A model generated the notes under the pieces. That model was not told where the DNA came from. It did not search any database and was given only the letters and a program-made list of their open reading frames with translations. This document shows positions 34,278 to 47,085 of a stretch of DNA of 64,000 nt, piece after piece. Origin of the DNA: Hygrophila difformis (taxonomy: Eukaryota > Streptophyta > Magnoliopsida > Lamiales > Acanthaceae). Numbering within the stretch: the first letter of the stretch is position 1; each line of letters opens with the position of its first letter. The stretch lies in assembly GCA_030278955.1 (NCBI GenBank), contig JAOANR010000004.1, forward strand, positions 22,204,976-22,268,975, written 5' to 3'. Position numbers and translations under genes: made by a program.

Positions 34278-35852
34278 ATGGCACCCAGAGGAAGGGGAAG
34301 AGGAAGAACTCAACCCGCTCCCCAAACCACTACTGAAACACCTACCAAAATACCTCCAAATGTCACGGAACCGGCCCCACCTGTAGAGGAACAACCCCAA
34401 GGTGCGCAGGACGCCCCCGCACCGAACAATGTGGGCGATCGTCTTAGGACAATAGAGGAGGTGTTGATTGCGCTCGGAAACGCGCAAGTCAACCAGGGCC
34501 AAGCTGCGGCGGTACCTCCGCCCCAAGCTCGCCCTAACTACCTGGCGATGGTGAATCCTTACCAGCCACCCCACTACGCTGGTGAGGAGGATCCAGCTAA
34601 ACTGGAGGAGTGGATCCGGACCTTCGACAAGCTGCTGGGAGCAGTTAAATGTCCGGAGGGAGAAAGAGTGCATGTCGCCTCATACTACTTGGGAGGCGAA
34701 GCTGACGACTGGTGGCAGGCGACGCAAGCCAAACTGACGGAGGATGACGAGCCCTTCTCATGGGCGGAAATGATGGAGATGCTCAGGGATCGATTCTATC
34801 CCCTGAGTACCAAATCAGCGATGTACGAAGAGTTCATGTCGCTGAAGCAAGGAGGCCAAACTGTGCAGGAATACTACACACGTTTCAAGGAGCTGGTGAG
34901 GTTCGCACCAAGGCTAGTGCCTACTGATGCGGAAAAGGCACAGAAGTTCGAGATGGGATTGAACCTGTCGGTTCGCGAGGTGATCGCGGGGGTACACTAC
35001 CCCGATTTGCAAGCTGTGTACGACCGCGCTGTGGCGGTAGCACGTGTGCAGCAACTGAAGAGAAGGGTGAGTGGGGAGTCCAGCAGGGGTCCCCAAGACA
35101 AGAGAAACCGGGACTCGATAAGCGAGAACAACACTGGAAGGAACGAACAGCGGAGAGGGTCGAATAGGCCGCAACAAAACAATAATGGGAGAAGGTTTAA
35201 CCAAGAAGAACCCGTACCACCCTGCCCAAGGTGTGGACGACCCCATCTGACGAGGGGATGCCCTCAACAGGGCGCCTGCTTCCGATGTGGTCGAATGGGT
35301 CACATACGTCGGGAGTGCCGAACTAGGCTTGAGAACATAACGAAAAGGGAAGACCTGGTCACGGGGCAGGAACAGCATCAGAACCAAAATGGGCGGAACG
35401 GAAATAACCAGGGGTATAGACCCCCTCAAAACCAATTTAGGCCGCCGAATCAGAACCAGAACCAACGACCACCGCCCCCGCATAATCAAAACCAACAGCA
35501 AAACCAGCAGCAGAATGCGAATCAGCAGGGCAACCAAGGACTCCCTATGGGGAGGCTTAACGTGGTTAATCAAGCGGACGTGCCTGCTCAAGGAGAAGTA
35601 ATGGCAGGTACATTTCATGTTTTGAATACGCCCCTTAGAATTCTATTTGATTCTGGAGCTAGTTGCTCGATTATAGCATCAAGGATAGTGCCTGAGTTAG
35701 ATCTACCTAAGTGCGAGAGAATTAGCTTAGGAATTCAATTGCCTTCTGGAGAAGTAGTATCTTGCTCTAAACGATATAACGGAATTCCTATAGTGATAAA
35801 GAACGTAGAATTCTTCGCGAACTTAGTAGGATTTAACTTAAGAGACTTTGAT
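34278..35852 (+). pseudogene. gag-pol: Gag and N-terminal protease of element F (truncated)
   Basis: The frame is open upstream to 34197, but the start is placed at 34278 (MAPRGRGRGR) because it aligns with the B start and follows AACAGa, an acceptor-like site (AG 34275-34276). Gag has the same retrotransposon-gag core ([22 protein letters not shown]) and two zinc knuckles, the first again CX2CX3HX4C. The protease DSG motif is present (LFDSGASCS). Homology with B stops after NLRDFD; the following bases belong to a LINE and give a stop at 35862-35864. Reverse transcriptase is missing. The remainder of pol resumes at 46279. Confidence 0.92.
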
Positions 35853-35891
35853 ACATGCAGCTAACTAGCTTAGCAGATAATAACTAGAAAG

Positions 35892-37325
35892 ATGAACTCC
35901 AATAGAAGGGGAGATCGTGGAGATGCATGGCGGCGAAGAGGAAGTGGGAGTTTTCGGTGGCAACTGCAGGATGGGAGGAGATGGAGTAATGGAAACCACC
36001 GGACCAGACGTCACTTGTTTGGGGTATTTGTAAGCAACATTCCAACAGAAGCTTCCCTTAGCCAGTTATATGGTGAAATTGACAAAGTGGCAAAGATCCG
36101 TGAATGGTTCATCCCTTTGAGAAGATGGCCGGTGAAAGGTTATAAGTATGGTTTCTTCAGGTTTCTGTATAAAGAGGAGGCCGAGGTCGTTATAAGGAGA
36201 TTGAATGGTAAGGAATGGCAAGGGAGAAAGCTGAAGGCGGGATGGGCGATTCCTAGTGGTGAGGGTTCCAGTGCAGGTCGTTTACATTCTAAGGATACCC
36301 TAAACCGCGGGGTTTCCAAACACCATGCAGGGAGAATGGAGATAAGTAAATCGAGTGTCAGAGAGGGCTGGAGAGATAAATGTACATATGCCGAAGTAAC
36401 CAGAGGAAGTAAGGAGGGTATGCATATAAATGTCAGGGGTTGCAGGGAGGCAAAGGTGAACCTTGAAGAAGTTCCAGAGGACAGGGATCGGCTTCGGCGA
36501 TCTGCAGTGGTTGACATCGTGAGATTTGATGCCTTGATTGAATTTCAAGATTGGCTATACAAAGAATTTCCGGACTGTGAAGAAGTGGTGTACGGTGGAG
36601 GGCTCAGTATGGTGGTGGTCTTTGGTAGTGTATTTGAACAAAGAAGGTTCCTGGCGGATCGGAGGGCTAGAAACCTTATTGCATGCCGAAGCCAATGGAA
36701 GCACGAGGGCACGGAGAGGACGGTTCTAGTTTGGATATATATATTCGGTATCCCGTTTAATGCTTGGAGAGAGGAGAATTTTAAACGGATGGTAAATGGA
36801 TGGGGGAAGATCATCTCCATTGACAGAGACACCAAAGAAAGGAGATGGTTGGACAGAGCTCGTTTGCTCGTGGAGGTACCGGCAAAAGGATATATTCCAA
36901 TGAATATCATGGTCCAAGTTGGAGAAGTCTCGGCTTCAGTTCGAATCGTGGCAAACTTTTGCGAACAAATTGTGGATGAGGATGTTGAAAGGGAAGAGCA
37001 ACTTGTTGGCATGGCAAATAATTATCATGCTCCGTCGACGGGGAAGTGCTCGCCGGGGCCGGCGAGGGAAGTGGATAAGGAAAAGTCCGGGACTAAGGAA
37101 TCTCGGGAAGTGGAACAACAGCCTGTTATATTACTTGGAGGACTACAAATTTCAAATGAGGCGGCGTCTAATGATGAAGCTGACATAATGAGAGCTGGGA
37201 CTGCATTCCAAGAAGCTGGTGGAGACGAAGAGGGCGGGGGTAAGGATCCAATCATAAGTAGTGGGCCTGTTCTGAGTGGCCGCAGACAGGGGATAATGGG
37301 GACTTTAAGAGAGCGGGCTGCCTAG
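35892..37325 (+). pseudogene. LINE ORF1, N-terminal part (RRM protein)
   Basis: The open frame has 477 codons. Residues about 41-120 form an RRM with the RNP motifs VFVSNIP and KYGFFRF. A second region (about 200-350) with VVDIVRFDALIEFQDWLY and NFKRMVNGWGKI resembles the conserved core of plant LINE ORF1 proteins. ORF1 proteins bind LINE RNA. The frame ends at 37325, but the neighbouring frame is open across the stop from about 37290 and carries on to 37741, so a frameshift in a G-rich stretch has probably cut the original protein. Confidence 0.75.
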
Positions 37326-38108
37326 TAAGTAAAGGATCAGAAATTGGGCCTGGTGATGGGCCTGATTGGCAGGATAAGCATAAGGGGATGAAACCACAAA
37401 TTGAACAAAGGTTAGGTGGAGATCCACTAGGCATCGGACAATTTACCATGGAAAGTGAGGGTGTAATAGCGGAAGGCGGTAAGGGGAAGGAGACGACGGA
37501 AAAGGAACCGGGGTTGGATAAAGTTGGACGCAAGGGCGTGATGGAGGGACCGGTGGAGGAGACAGTGGAGATTGCTAAGTTTGTGACACAGTCGGATGGG
37601 GGAGCACTGGAGACAATTGAGGAACGACCGGAGGAACAGGTGATAGAGGCGGAATTTGGGCCAAGGGTAGTTGTAACAGAAGAACGCATCGACTATGGAG
37701 TTAGTAGGGGAGCCGATTGGCGGTGTATTGGGGGTATCTGAAGGGCAATCGGAAGTTCAGGAGACAGAGGAGGTGGACGGGGCAAGGACGGCGGCTGAAT
37801 TGAAATTAGTCGAGGAGGCTATGGCTAGGATAATGGGTGGGAGAAAAGGTCTGATCCGAAGAGGCAGAAAAAAAAAGGAAGAAAATCAGGGTCTGCGGGG
37901 GGGGAGTAACCGGGGGAGGGGTTCGAAGGAGATGGAGCGGGGGGAAGAAGGCTTTGCGAAACTACAATTCGCTACAGTCAGATTCAAGGAGGGAGTTAGG
38001 CTAGTGGATTATTCAAAGGCTGAGGAGCTATTAGAAATGGCTAAGAAGATAGGGTTGGGGTGTCGGGTGGGAAAGGAATTGGCAGTGGGCAGGATTGCAA
38101 GAGGATAG
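37290..38108 (+). pseudogene. LINE ORF1, frameshifted C-terminal part
   Basis: Two overlapping frames (to 37741, then 37695-38108) continue ORF1. The region is Glu/Gly-rich and low in complexity. The end (YSKAEELLEMAKKIGLGC) resembles the C-terminal end of plant LINE ORF1 proteins. At least two frameshifts separate it from the RRM part. The last stretch from 37888 is also present in the second copy (42104 on). Confidence 0.55.
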
Positions 38109-41100
38109 ACTGTGGGCGGGTTGAAGGCAGGGGCGGTAGTCTTGTGGATTAGAAGGTGGAATTCGTATAATAACATGCAATGTTCGGGGTATGAACGGAG
38201 AGGTTCGGAGAAGAGCTATCTCGCGGCTGTGCAAGAAGGAAAGACCATCTGTATTATGTGTTCAAGAAACCAAGATGGTTGATGTTAAAGAGAGTATAGT
38301 TTACAGGATTTGGGGGTCAAAGGGGGGTAAATTTTATTTCCAACCATCCGAAGGCAATGCCGGAGGTCTGATGAGTGTATGGGATGGGAACATCGGAGCT
38401 TTTAGTGTGGTGGAGAGCATACATAATCTGATATGGATGAAAGGAAGCATTCAAGGGGTCGATGGAATCATAAATATTGTAAATATTCATGCTCCAAATG
38501 ATAGACGAGCCAGGGCTACATTTTGGGAGCAGATATCTCAAATGTGCGAAACAGGAAATGGCGAGTTGTGGGTTGTATTGGGAGACTTTAACGCAGTCAG
38601 CATGGAGGGTGAGAGATTTGGAACCTCGGAGGATGCAGGGTCTAATAGAGATTTTAAGGATTTTATTGATCGTTTGGGGTTATTAGATTTACCAATGGAG
38701 AATGGCCAGTTCACTTGGTTTGGAAGGGGAGGGCGTGCAGGCAGCAGATTAGACAGGATTTTATTGTCGTCGGGGTGGATGCTTCAACTAGGAAATATAA
38801 ATCAAAGAAGAGGAGAGTCTGTTTTGTCAGATCATTATCCGGTGGTGCTGGAGACGGAGGAGAAGAATTGGGGACCGAAACCATTCCGCTTTTTCAATCA
38901 CTGGATGGAAGAAAAAGGTTTCGTTGAGTTAGTGAGAGAGGTGTGGGGGGCAGGAGGACCTGATCGAGGGGTGAGTTTGTTTGGCAAACTGAGAAATCTG
39001 AAAAATAGAATCAAAAATTGGGAAGGCTATGGGGACAATATTTTAGAAGTCCGTATTCAGCGGCTGTTAGGTGATATCGGGGAAATTGAGGGATCTTTCC
39101 AGGATGGTAATGCAGCTGATTCAGCCAGGGCAGTCTGGGCAGAAAAGAAAAGGGAACTCAAGTTGGTGTTGTTGGTCGAGGAGAGAAAATGGCTTCAGAA
39201 GTCGAGAATTCGCTGGATAAAAGAAGGAGATTCAAATACCCGTTTTTTCCACACAGTGACGGCATTCAACAGGAGGCGGAACCATATTGGAGCTATAAAG
39301 GTAGGCGGAGTTATGGTGGATGATCCGAAGGAAGTAAAGGAGAGGGCTTTCGAACACTTTCAGGCTATTTTTAGATGTCAAGAGGAAGTGATGTTCCAAG
39401 TGAATAACATTGGCTTGGAAAGGGTGAGTGACGAGGATAGGGGCTGGTTAGAGAGGGAAATCCTGGAAGAAGAAGTAAAAATGGCAGTGTGGTCGTGTGA
39501 AAGCAACAAGGCTCCCGGCCCTGACGGGTACAACCTTGGCTTCTTCAAGAGGTATTGGAGTGTCATAAAAGGCGATGTCATGGATATTTTTAAGAGATTT
39601 GAAGCTGAAGGAGTGATACCAAGGGAAGCCGGATGCTCTTTTATCACACTTATCCCCAAGGTGGATGCACCAACAACTTTTAGTGACTATAGACCTATAT
39701 CTCTAGTAGGGAGCGTGTACAAAATAATCACTAAAGTCCTTGCAATGAGGCTCCAGGAAGTGATTGAGAGAGTCGTGGGAGCTTCTCAAATGGCGTTTGT
39801 CAAGGGGAGACAAATTTTGGATGGAGTCCTGATTGCAGCAGAAACTATTCATTCAACTCAGTCTAAAGGCAGGAAGGGTTTTGTTGTTAAACTTGATTTT
39901 GCTAAAGCATATGACAACATCTCATGGGGGGGCTTGTTTCATATATTAGAGGTGATGGGGTTTGGGGAAAAATGGATTCAGTGGATTAAGGCTTGTGTGA
40001 GTTCAGCATCAGCAGCGGTCCTTGTCAATGGCTCACCAACAAAATTCTTCAAAATGCAGAAAGGATTGAGACAAGGGGATCCGATATCGCCTTATCTTTT
40101 TGTGTTGGTCGCCGAGATAGTAAGCAGAATAATATTTCAAGCGGCTGAGTTGGGTATCTTCAAGGGGCTGTTTCCAGGGGATGAGGGCCTGAGAATAACC
40201 CACCTACAATATGCGGATGACATTGTTCTTTTTTGTGAAGGGGAACTATCTCAAGTGATAATTATTAAGAGGTTGCTAGGGTGTATATCATTAACCACAG
40301 GCCTTCAAATCAACCTTGAAAAAAGCTGCCTTTTCGGGATCAATTGTCAGGCAGAGCAAGTGAATGAGGCAGCGGCCTTATTAGGATGTGGAGTAGGAGA
40401 ATGGCCGATGAAATATTTGGGTGTTCCAATTGGGGGCCGTATCAACGGCACATCTATTTGGCAACCGGTGATAGCTAAGGTGGAGAAGAGATTAGCCGGC
40501 TGGAAGGGTCGTATGCTATCTCAAGCGGGAAGACTTTGTCTTATTAAGTCGGTGCTAAACAGTCTACCAGTTTATTTCTTATCGATATTTAAGGTTCCAA
40601 AGACCGTGGCGGATCAACTAGAAAAATTGAAAAGAAGTTTCTTTTGGAACAAATGGGGCGGGAGTAGAAAATTACATTCGGTAAGCTGGGAGAAAGTCTG
40701 TTTGCATAAGGATGATGGAGGCCTACATGTATGGAACGTCCAAAGCTTCAATAATGCCCTGTTGTTAAAGTGGAAATGGAGATTCAGACAAGAAAATACT
40801 TTGTGGAAAAAAGTGATCAATGGAAAATATTATGGGAATAGAAATCCTCTAGTGCCAGAGTCATGCAATGGGCGATCCTTATGGGGAAAGATTAGCAAGG
40901 CATGGAAATTGGCTAACCTGGAGAGCACTGGGAGTGAATTCAAAATTTACGTGGGGAATGGAGAATCTACATACTGTTGGACAGATAGGTGGGTGGAAGA
41001 AGGTAGATCTTTAAAGGAAATGTTCCCTCGCATGTTTGCACTAGCGACCAATAAGGAAGGAAGGATTGCTGAAGCTGGGACATGGAAAGATCTAGCCTGG

Positions 41101-44100
41101 GAATGGAGTGTCCAACTTCGACGACCACTTTTCGATTGGGAGATTGGGGTGTGGAACGACATGATGAAGATATTAAATAGGCAGCATTTGTGCAGATTTA
41201 TGGAGGATCGGGTAAGTTGGATTAAAGAAGGAAATGGACTATTCTCCACCCGAACTTGCTGGGCTCGATGCCCTGGAAGGGACAAAAAAGAGGATGAGTG
41301 GTTGTGGAGGTACCTCTGGAGATTGAAATGCCCATCAAAGGTCAAACTTTTGGTATGGAGAGTGCTACATGGTGCGATTCCAGTCAGAGGTTTACTTGCT
41401 AGCAAAGGATGCATTCAGGTATCGCAAGCTTTTTGCCCTTATTGTGAAAAAATGATTGAGTCTGTAGATCACTTATTTTGCCAATGTGCCATTGTCGGGA
41501 CTATTTGGTATGGTGGCGTTGCATGGTTTGGTATCGATTGGGTGATCCCTGGAAAATCTAAAGAATTGATAGCGTGGTGGTTTAGTTTTAATCCTAAGAA
41601 AGAACAAAAGCTGGTTTGGAGCCTGACAGGTGTGGCAGTCATTTGGACAATATGGAAGTGGAGGAACAACGTGGTGTTTAATGGTAAGCAGGTCAACATT
41701 AAGGATATCCTAGAAGAGATCAAATGGAGGGTGGGCACATGGTGGATGGCTGAATCAGGGAGAGTGGATGAAAATGTGGTTTGTCTGGATAATATATTTC
41801 CATTGGGACTGAACCAAAGAAGTTGTAGGCGAGTAAAGATACCCCGGCTGGGATTGGCCTGGGTGAGGCCGGAGAAAGGACAATTGAAAATTAATACGGA
41901 TGGTTCCTCATTTGGGAACCCCGGTCCGGCGGGAATTGGAGGAGTGATAAGGGATGAAAACGGGGAGGTGATATTTATTCTTTCGGATAATATTGGGATA
42001 ACTGATTCAAACGAGGCAGAATTCATGGCAGTTAACAGAATGTGCAGGGCTCTAATTAGAGCTGAAGAAACGACTCACAACCACACCCGTATTAACACTA
42101 CCAGGGTCTGCGGGGGGGGGGGGGAGTAACCGGGGGAGGGGTTCGAAGGAGATGGAGCGGGGGGAAGAAGGCTTTGCGAAACTACAATTCGCTACAGTCA
42201 GATTCAAGGAGGGAGTTAGGCTAGTGGATTATTCAAAGGCTGAGGAGCTATTAGAAATGGCTAAGAAGATAGGGTTGGGGTGTCGGGTGGGAAAGGAATT
42301 GGCAGTGGGCAGGATTGCAAGAGGATAGACTGTGGGCGGGTTGAAGGCAGGGGCGGTAGTCTTGTGGATTAGAAGGTGGAATGCGTATAATAACATGCAA
42401 TGTTCGGGGTATGAACGGAGAGGTTCGGAGAAGAGCTATCTCGCGGCTGTGCAAGAAGGAAAGACCATCTGTATTATGTGTTCAAGAAACCAAGATGGTT
42501 GATGTTAAAGAGAGTATAGTTTACAGGATTTGGGGGTCAAAGGGAGGTAAATTTTATTTCCAACCATCCGAAGGCAATGCCGGAGGTCTGATGAGTGTAT
42601 GGGATGGGAACATCGGAGCTTTTAGTGTGGTGGAGAGCATACATAATCTGATATGGATGAAAGGAAGCATTCAAGGGGTCGATGGAATCATAAATATTGT
42701 AAATATTCATGCTCCAAATGATAGACGAGCCAGGGCTACATTTTGGGAGCAGATATCTCAAATGTGCGAAACAGGAAATGGCGAGTTGTGGGTTGTATTG
42801 GGAGACTTTAACGCAGTCAGCATGGAGGGTGACAGATTTGGAACCTCGGAGGATGCAGGGTCTAATAGAGATTTTAAGGATTTTATTGATCGTTTGGGGT
42901 TATTAGATTTACCAATGGAGAATGGCCAGTTCACTTGGTTTGGAAGGGGAGGGCGTGCAGGCAGCAGATTAGACAGGATTTTATTGTCGTCGGGGTGGAT
43001 GCTTCAACTAGGAAATATAAATCAAAGAAGAGGAGAGTCTGTTTTGTCAGATCATTATCCGGTGGTGCTGGAGACGGAGGAGAAGAATTGGGGACCGAAA
43101 CCATTCCGCTTTTTCAATCACTGGATGGAAGAAAAAGGTTTCGTTGAGTTAGTGAGAGAGGTGTGGGGGGCAGGAGGACCTGATCGAGGGGTGAGTTTGT
43201 TTGGCAAACTGAGAAATCTGAAAAATAGAATCAAAAATTGGGAAGGCTATGGGGACAATATTTTAGAAGTCCGTATTCAGCGGCTGTTAGGTGATATCGG
43301 GGAAATTGAGGGATCTTTCCAGGATGGTAATGCAGCTGATTCAGCCAGGGCAGTCTGGGCAGAAAAGAAAAGGGAACTCAAGTTGGTGTTGTTGGTCGAG
43401 GAGAGAAAATGGCTTCAGAAGTCGAGAATTCGCTGGATAAAAGAAGGAGATTCAAATACCCATTTTTTCCACACAGTGACGGCATTCAACAGGAGGCGGA
43501 ACCATATTGGAGCTATAAAGGTAGGCGGAGTTATGGTGGATGATCCGAAGGAAGTAAAGGAGAGGGCTTTCGAACACTTTCAGGCTATTTTTAGATGTCA
43601 AGAGGAAGTGATGTTCCAAGTGAATAACATTGGCTTGGAAAGGGTGAGTGACGAGGATAGGGGCTGGTTAGAGAGGGAAATCCTGGAAGAAGAAGTAAAA
43701 ATGGCAGTGTGGTCGTGTGAAAGCAACAAGGCTCCCGGCCCTGACGGGTACAACCTTGGCTTCTTCAAGAGGTATTGGAGTGTCATAAAAGGCGATGTCA
43801 TGGATATTTTTAAGAGATTTGAAGCTGAAGGAGTGATACCAAGGGAAGCCGGATGCTCTTTTATCACACTTATCCCCAAGGTGGATGCACCAACAACTTT
43901 TAGTGACTATAGACCTATATCTCTAGTAGGGAGCGTGTACAAAATAATCACTAAAGTCCTTGCAAGGAGGCTCCAGGAAGTGATTGAGAGAGTCGTGGGA
44001 GCTTCTCAAATGGCGTTTGTCAAGGGGAGACAAATTTTGGATGGAGTCCTGATTGCAGCAGAAACTATTCATTCAACTCAGTCTAAAGGCAGGAAGGGTT

Positions 44101-46323
44101 TTGTTGTTAAACTTGATTTTGCTAAAGCATATGACAACATCTCATGGGGGGGCTTGTTTCATATATTAGAGGTGATGGGGTTTGGGGAAAAATGGATTCA
44201 GTGGATTAAGGCTTGTGTGAGTTCAGCATCAGCAGCGGTCCTTGTCAATGGCTCACCAACAAAATTCTTCAAAATGCAGAAAGGATTGAGACAAGGGGAT
44301 CCGATATCGCCTTATCTTTTTGTGTTGGTCGCCGAGATAGTAAGCAGAATAATATTTCAAGCGGCTGAGTTGGGTATCTTCAAGGGGCTGTTTCCAGGGG
44401 ATGAGGGCCTGAGAATAACCCACTTACAATATGCGGATGACATTGTTCTTTTTTGTGAAGGGGAACTATCTCAAGTGATAATTATTAAGAGGCTGCTAGG
44501 GTGTATATCATTAACCACAGGCCTTCAAATCAACCTTGAAAAAAGCTGCCTTTTCGGGATCAATTGTCAGGCAGAGCAAGTGAATGAGGCAGCGGCCTTA
44601 TTAGGATGTGGAGTAGGAGAATGGCCGATGAAATATTTGGGTGTTCCAATTGGGGGCCGTATCAACGGCACATCTATTTGGCAACCGGTGATAGCTAAGG
44701 TGGAGAAGAGATTAGCCGGCTGGAAGGGTCGTATGCTATCTCAAGCGGGAAGACTTTGTCTTATTAAGTCGGTGCTAAACAGTCTACCAGTTTATTTCTT
44801 ATCGATATTTAAGGTTCCAAAGACCGTGGCGGATCAACTAGAAAAATTGAAAAGAAGTTTCTTTTGGAACAAATGGGGCGGGAGTAGAAAATTACATTCG
44901 GTAAGCTGGGAGAAAGTCTGTTTGCATAAGGATGATGGAGGCCTACATGTATGGAACGTCCAAAGCTTCAATAATGCCCTGTTGTTAAAGTGGAAATGGA
45001 GATTCAGACAAGAAAATACTTTGTGGAAAAAAGTGATCAATGGAAAATATTATGGGAATAGAAATCCTCTAGTGCCAGAGTCATGCAATGGGCGATCCTT
45101 ATGGGGAAAGATTAGCAAGGCATGGAAATTGGCTAACCTGGAGAGCACTGGGAGTGAATTCAAAATTTACGTGGGGAATGGAGAATCTACATACTGTTGG
45201 ACAGATAGGTGGGTGGAAGAAGGTAGATCTTTAAAGGAAATGTTCCCTCGCATGTTTGCACTAGCGACCAATAAGGAAGGAAGGATTGCTGAAGCTGGGA
45301 CATGGAAAGATCTAGCCTGGGAATGGAGTGTCCAACTTCGACGACCACTTTTCGATTGGGAGATTGGGGTGTGGAACGACATGATGAAGATATTAAATAG
45401 GCAGCATTTGTGCAGATTTATGGAGGATCGGGTAAGTTGGATTAAAGAAGGAAATGGACTATTCTCCACCCAAACTTGCTGGGCTCGATGCCCTGGAAGG
45501 GACAAAAAAGAGGATGAGTGGTTGTGGAGGTACCTCTGGAGATTGAAATGCCCATCAAAGGTCAAACTTTTGGTATGGAGAGTGCTACATGGTGCGATTC
45601 CAGTCAGAGGTTTACTTGCTAGCAAAGGATGCATTCAGGTATCGCAAGCTTTTTGCCCTTATTGTGAAAAAATGATTGAGTCTGTAGATCACTTATTTTG
45701 CCAATGTGCCATTGTCGGGACTATTTGGTATGGTGGCGTTGCATGGTTTGGTATCGATTGGGTGATCCCTGGAAAATCTAAAGAATTGATAGCGTGGTGG
45801 TTTAGTTTTAATCCTAAGAAAGAACAAAAGCTGGTTTGGAGCCTGACAGGTGTGGCAGTCATTTGGACAATATGGAAGTGGAGGAACAACGTGGTGTTTA
45901 ATGGTAAGCAGGTCAACATTAAGGATATCCTAGAAGAGATCAAATGGAGGGTGGGCACATGGTGGATGGCTGAATCAGGGAGAGTGGATGAAAATGTGGT
46001 TTGTCTGGATAATATATTTCCATTGGGACTGAACCAAAGAAGTTGTAGGCGAGTAAAGATACCCCGGCTGGGATTGGCCTGGGTGAGGCCGGAGAAAGGA
46101 CAATTGAAAATTAATACGGATGGTTCCTCATTTGGGAACCCCGGTCCGGCGGGAATTGGAGGAGTGATAAGGGATGAAAACGGGGAGGTGATATTTATTC
46201 TTTCGGATAATATTGGGATAACTGATTCAAACGAGGCAGAATTCATGGCAGTTAACAGAATGTGCAGGGCTCTAATTAGAGCTGAAGAAACGACTCACAA
46301 CCACACCCGTATTAACACTACCA
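37888..46323 (+). repeat. Tandem duplication, two units of about 4.22 kb
   Basis: Unit 1 is 37888-42103 and unit 2 is 42104-46323; a G run is 8 long in the first and 13 in the second. By eye they differ at only about eight single bases. Each unit ends with the same 45 or so bases of F pol, so the duplication followed the LINE-pol deletion. At the inner junction CACTACCA is joined to GGGTCTGCGG with 2 bp (CA) of shared sequence. Confidence 0.93.
38191..42129 (+). pseudogene. LINE ORF2, first copy (endonuclease-reverse transcriptase-RNase H)
   Basis: Reading is open from before 38161, where the expected start codon is ATT instead of ATG; the next Met is at 38191. The apurinic-like endonuclease is N-terminal (LCVQETK, GDFNAV), reverse transcriptase central (APGPDGYN, RQGDPISPYLF, YADD), then the zinc-binding region (CPYCEKMIESVDHLFCQC) and the first half of RNase H (NTDGSSFGNPGPAG). 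LINE homology ends about 42058; the rest is out-of-frame F pol and the duplicated segment. RNase H lacks its C-terminal half. Confidence 0.88.
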
Positions 46324-46337
46324 TCAGAGAATGGTGA
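42381..46337 (+). pseudogene. LINE ORF2, second copy
   Basis: This copy keeps the ATG (MRIITCNVRGMN) and is open for 1318 codons. Endonuclease is at about 1-225; the reverse transcriptase YADD is at residues 684-687, where the polymerase aspartates are intact; the zinc-binding region is near 1105-1150; RNase H starts near 1240. From about residue 1300 the frame reads out-of-frame F pol. It differs from the first copy by a few residues (for example Glu/Asp, Arg/His, Met/Arg, Arg/Gln). The endonuclease and polymerase look intact, but the element has no 3' end for target-primed reverse transcription. Confidence 0.9.
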
Positions 46338-47067
46338 CTTCGAAGTTTACAGCGATGCTTCGAAGGAAGGTTTAGGTTGTGTTTTGATGCAAGACTCGAG
46401 AGTCGTAGCGTATGCATCACGCCAACTGAAACCTCACGAGGAGAATTATCCGACACATGACCTGGAGTTGGCAGCGGTCGTTTTCGCTCTAAAGATATGG
46501 AGACATTATCTTTATGAGCGGAAGTGTCGAATGTTCACCGACCACAAGAGCTTGAAATATATATTCACTCAGAAGGAGTTGAATTTGAGACAGCGAAGGT
46601 GGTTGGAACTTATTAAAGACTACGATTTAGAGATAGCCTACCACGAGGGGAAGGCGAATGTGGTAGCCGATGCCCTAAGTCGGAAAACCCAACACGTGAC
46701 GAACTCGTTGGTAATTCCGCCGGCATTGTACATGGAGTTAGCAAGATTGGAGTTAGAACTTGTGCATCCTGGCACAGTGAGTGAAACGATCAATGCCATG
46801 GTCGTAGAAACTCCAATATTGGACGAGATTCGACTCGCCCAACCGGGCGACCCGAAACTCGAAAAGATAAAAGGGTATATTGCCGAAGGAAAGGCAATAG
46901 GATTTGTTGTCCACGAGGATGGAAGCATTCGTTTTAAAGGGAGATGGTGTGTGCCCCTTAAATGTGCCGAGTTGAAGCAAAGGTTGATGGAGGAATGGCA
47001 CAACACGCCATATTCCGTACATCCCGGAGGAGACAAGCTATACAAAGATCTGAAGAAGATCTATTGG
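46279..47067 (+). pseudogene. gag-pol: Pol remnant of element F (end of RT, RNase H, start of integrase)
   Basis: The frame starting [10 protein letters not shown] aligns with residues 909 on of the B polyprotein. RNase H is complete ([32 protein letters not shown]), and the integrase zinc finger begins ([16 protein letters not shown]). Homology stops at TATTGG (47067), where other DNA begins; the frame closes at 47088. It is preceded by the LINE and lacks the rest of integrase, the chromodomain and the 3' LTR. Confidence 0.92.
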
Positions 47068-47085
47068 TCAAATAAAAGCTATGAA

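Larger units (their letters stand above)
35853..46278 (+). mobile_element. L1-type LINE inserted in pol of element F, 3'-truncated and internally duplicated
   Basis: It has an ORF1 with RRM and an ORF2 with endonuclease, reverse transcriptase, zinc-binding region and partial RNase H; the RRM-type ORF1 is known from plant L1 LINEs of the BNR kind. The left junction follows NLRDFD of the F protease. There is no 3' UTR or poly(A): the RNase H domain is joined straight to F pol (ELKKRL). About 1.2 kb of pol is missing too, so a deletion removed the LINE end and adjoining pol. A segment of about 4.22 kb is present twice. Confidence 0.88.

Noticed and set aside
36545..37012. 155-codon minus-strand ORF and similar frames opposite LINE ORF1 and ORF2
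   Set aside because: Antisense shadows of conserved LINE coding sequence; the duplicates at 41414-40947 and 45634-45167 repeat for the same reason.
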